Positions 38,258 through 40,594 of a DNA stretch of 40,594 nucleotides are shown here, piece after piece. The stretch comes from Actinomycetes bacterium (GTDB lineage: Bacteria; Actinomycetota; Acidimicrobiia; Acidimicrobiales; Palsa-688), in NCBI GenBank assembly GCA_021838445.1, contig JAKCDU010000025.1, forward strand, positions 15,645 through 56,238, written 5' to 3'. The notes below the pieces were generated by a model. The model was not told the DNA's origin. It made no database searches and saw only the letters and a list, made by a program, of their open reading frames with translations. The first letter of the stretch is position 1, and the number at the start of each line of letters is the position of its first letter. The position numbers and the translations under genes are program-made.

Positions 38258-40594
38258 GTGCACAACTTTCTACCGTTCATCGTCATTGGATTGGCCACCG
38301 GAGCCGTCTACGGCTTGGCGGGTATGGGACTGGTCCTGACCTACAAGACCTCCGGGATATTCAACTTCGGCTACGGGGCGATAGCGGCGCTCGACGTCTT
38401 CCTCTTCTACTTCCTCCACACGGAGCACAAGATGCCGTGGGCGCTGGCCGCCGCCATATGCCTCCTCGTCTTCGCCCCCCTGCTGGGTCTGCTGCTGGAG
38501 CTTCTGGCGCGCTCACTTCACAGCTCCAGCGAGATGGTGAAGGTGGTGGCCACCGTCGGCCTCATTCTCATGGTGCAGGGCCTCAGCCTTCTGTGGCATC
38601 CGACCAATCCCCCCACGCTCGACCACTTCCTCTCCCAGTCGACGGTCAGACTGCTCGGTGTCAACGTCACTTATGAGCAGATCATCCTCTTCGTGTTCTC
38701 CGTGGTCGCGGCGGGGGTCCTGTACTGGTTCTTCCAGTCCGTCCGTCTCGGAGTGGTCATGCGTGGCGTCGTCGACAACGCCGAGTTGGTGTCCATGAGC
38801 GGTGACGACCCCGTGCTGGTTCGGCGCTGGGCGTGGATCATCGGCAGCGTCTTCTCCTCCGTGGCGGGCCTCATGCTGGCGCCCGCGCTCCAGATGGACG
38901 GCGTCACGCTCACGACGGCGGTCTTCGCCGCGTTCGGAGCGGCGGCCATCGGACTCTTCACCAACCTGCCGCTCACATTCGCCGGAGGGCTGATCGTCGG
39001 CATCGCCCAGGCCCTCGTGGACAAGTACTCGGCGACCATTTCGTGGATAGGGGGCCTGCCGCCGGCGCTGCCTTTCGTCATCCTCTTCCTGGTGCTCGTG
39101 CTCCTGCCCCCGAGGCTGCTCGCTCAGAGGCGGCTGGTGGCGACCATGGAGGTCCGGCGGGCCTACCACGCCCCGACCCGGATCCGCCTGGCCGCCGGAG
39201 CGGTCGCCCTGGCGCTGCTCGCCCTCATCCCGGTTCTCGACGCGACCAGGCTGAGCCTGTGGTCGGGGGCCCTGATCGACATGACCCTCTTCCTGTCGCT
39301 CGGCCTGCTCGTGCGCCGTTCAGGGCAGATATCGCTCTGCCATCTCGCTTTCGCCGCAGTTGGAGCTGCCGCCTTCGGACACTTCGCCACCACCTTCGGA
39401 ATACCGTGGCTGCTCTCGTTGGTCCTCGCCGGTCTGGTGGCGGTGCCGGTCGGGGCGTTGATCGCCATTCCTGCCGTCCGGGTGTCGGGCGTGTTCCTCG
39501 CTCTGCTCACACTCGGCTTCGGGATACTTGTGGAGCAGGTGTTCTACACCCGGAGCTTCATGTTCGGGCAGTCGTCTCTGGGGATCGCCTCCCCGCGACC
39601 GGACATCTCCATCGGCGGGTGGAACATGTCGAGCGACAAGGGCTTCTACTACCTGCTCCTCCTCATCACGGCCCTCGCGGTGGCTGTGGTGCTCTGGATC
39701 GCCAACGGCCGCCTCGGGCGACTGCTGGAAGCGATGGCCGGGTCACCTCTCGCCCTCGAGACGCACGGGGCCACTACGAGCGTGCTCAAGGTCATCGTGT
39801 TCTGCGTGACCAGCGCCATGGCATCGGTGGCCGGTGCCCTCACCGCCATGCTGTACCACTACGGAGTGGGCAACTACTTCGTGTCCTTCAACTCCCTGAC
39901 ACTGGTCGCTCTGGTCGTCATCGTGACGGTGGGGGAGCCCTGGTACGCCGTCATCGGTGCCGCCCTCTACTCCGTCATTCCCGGGTACATCAGCGGTCAG
40001 ACGACGAGCACGGTGCTCGAGCTCCTATTCGGTGTGGGAGCGGCGCTGGCCGCGTTTGGCACCCGCGGAGGCGGAGCGCCGCCGGCGGTGCGCGACCTCC
40101 TCGACCGCCTCGGAGGCCGCCGCCCGGCTGTCGAGGCTCCGAAAGACCTCACACCGGAGGAGATGGCGACGCGGACGGCCCGCCGGAGAGAGCTCGAAGG
40201 CACCGCCACCGGCACCAGTGTCGGCACCCGCTCCGGTCTCGTCGTGGGTGACCTCTCGGTCCAGTTCGGCGGTGTCAAGGCGGTCAATGGCGTCACCCTG
40301 GAGGCTCCGGTCGGGTTGATCACCGGCCTGGTGGGACCCAACGGGGCGGGCAAGACCACCACCTTCAACGCCTGCAGCGGTCTCAACCGCCCGACAAGTG
40401 GGACCATCCTGCTGCACGGCTCGGACGTGACCCGCGACGGCCCGGCCGAACGGGCGCGCCGCGGCCTCGGGCGGACCTTCCAGCGCACCGAGCTGTTCGA
40501 CAGTCTCACCGTCCGCCAGAACGTGGCCATGGGCCGCGAGGCCGCCCTCGCCGGCGCCAACCCGCTGTCGCAGCTGGTGGGTTCCCGCCACGGC
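38258..40594 (+). CDS. branched-chain-amino-acid-type ABC importer, LivH-LivM-LivG triple fusion (3' end outside)
   Basis: One frame stays open for 779 codons to the window end. Residues 1 to about 290 are a LivH-type permease (HNFLPFIVIGLATGAVYGLA, SGIFNFGYGAIAALDVFLF, many membrane helices); about 300-590 are a LivM-type permease (LIDMTLFLSLGLLVRRSGQI, GVFLALLTLGFGILVEQVFY); about 590-655 form a charged linker (PKDLTPEEMATRTARRREL); from about 658 follows a LivG ATPase (LVVGDLSVQFGGVKAVNGV, Walker A GPNGAGKTTTFNACSGL, RTFQRTELFDSLTVRQNVAM). GTG 38258 is preceded by AGGGGGT. These parts are normally separate genes. LivF is not seen in the window. The transport substrate is unknown. Confidence 0.9.
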   Translation, partial: MHNFLPFIVIGLATGAVYGLAGMGLVLTYKTSGIFNFGYGAIAALDVFLFYFLHTEHKMPWALAAAICLLVFAPLLGLLLELLARSLHSSSEMVKVVATVGLILMVQGLSLLWHPTNPPTLDHFLSQSTVRLLGVNVTYEQIILFVFSVVAAGVLYWFFQSVRLGVVMRGVVDNAELVSMSGDDPVLVRRWAWIIGSVFSSVAGLMLAPALQMDGVTLTTAVFAAFGAAAIGLFTNLPLTFAGGLIVGIAQALVDKYSATISWIGGLPPALPFVILFLVLVLLPPRLLAQRRLVATMEVRRAYHAPTRIRLAAGAVALALLALIPVLDATRLSLWSGALIDMTLFLSLGLLVRRSGQISLCHLAFAAVGAAAFGHFATTFGIPWLLSLVLAGLVAVPVGALIAIPAVRVSGVFLALLTLGFGILVEQVFYTRSFMFGQSSLGIASPRPDISIGGWNMSSDKGFYYLLLLITALAVAVVLWIANGRLGRLLEAMAGSPLALETHGATTSVLKVIVFCVTSAMASVAGALTAMLYHYGVGNYFVSFNSLTLVALVVIVTVGEPWYAVIGAALYSVIPGYISGQTTSTVLELLFGVGAALAAFGTRGGGAPPAVRDLLDRLGGRRPAVEAPKDLTPEEMATRTARRRELEGTATGTSVGTRSGLVVGDLSVQFGGVKAVNGVTLEAPVGLITGLVGPNGAGKTTTFNACSGLNRPTSGTILLHGSDVTRDGPAERARRGLGRTFQRTELFDSLTVRQNVAMGREAALAGANPLSQLVGSRHG

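Noticed and set aside
38833-40251. 472-codon frame over the importer
   Set aside because: Arg/His/Gly-rich and in a different frame from the clear LivH-LivM-LivG reading.
1-40594. CRISPR arrays, tRNA or rRNA genes, insertion sequences, phage genes
   Set aside because: No regularly spaced repeats, cloverleaf-like sequences with CCA/anticodon features, transposase or integrase motifs were seen when reading both strands.

Overview
The window is high-GC DNA with GTG/TTG starts, 4-bp start/stop overlaps and several start codons lying just downstream of a -10 box (apparently leaderless). Together with F420/LLM-type oxidoreductases, FadD/FadE expansions and KstR-era style CoA catabolism, this suggests an actinomycete-type bacterium (Actinomycetota; a Mycobacterium-like or acidimicrobial lineage is an inference). 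No rRNA, tRNA, CRISPR array, phage gene or transposase was recognised.

Almost every gene belongs to CoA-linked catabolism of a hydrophobic carboxylate. There are three acyl-CoA synthetases (914-2503, 9198-10817, 21229-22731 minus). The acyl-CoA dehydrogenases comprise one two-domain fusion (2526-4742 minus), one single-domain enzyme (6639-7814) and one split pair (16992-19126 minus). Two enoyl-CoA hydratase-family genes are present (14262-15035; truncated 36017-36670 minus), along with a DUF35/thiolase pair (33063-34611), an SDR, a cytochrome P450, an LLM-class oxidoreductase, an SMP-30 lactonase, three SnoaL/NTF2-like proteins and an EthD-like protein. Six amidohydrolase_2-family paralogues and one N-acyl-D-amino-acid deacylase-like enzyme are interspersed. 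The right end holds a branched-chain-amino-acid-type ABC importer: a lipoprotein (36840-38105) and a LivH-LivM-LivG triple fusion that runs off the window (38258-40594). A second lipoprotein (27889-29121) stands alone, and the debris of another liv operon lies at 24223-24713.

The main unifying signal is a 16-bp palindrome, approximately TYGAYRTC-GAYRTCRA (for example TTGACGTCGACGTCAA), seen 17 times, nearly always in front of an operon. In some places it supplies the -35 hexamer (TTGAC...), with a -10 box 17 bp further on (22935, 36693, 27084 on minus). In others it sits directly after a -10-like box (7867, 4749, 11791, 27856). This looks like the operator of one regulator controlling most of the window. 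Neither TetR gene in the window (16185-16910 minus, 32226-33011 plus) carries this palindrome at its own promoter. The second TetR has a different palindrome that it shares with the divergent deacylase operon.

A second layer is decay. Fragments of a phosphotransferase, a Baeyer-Villiger-type monooxygenase, an LLM oxidoreductase, an SDR, an enoyl-CoA hydratase and a liv transporter are present, and several abut or run into an operator palindrome. I infer a regulon assembled and reshuffled cassette by cassette, possibly with junctions at or near the operator/promoter modules. The substrate is not identifiable from sequence alone; several members resemble steroid side-chain enzymes (FadE28/29- and FadE34-type ACADs, ChsH2/Ltp2-type DUF35-thiolase, CYP142-like P450), so a steroid- or terpenoid-like acid is one reasonable guess.
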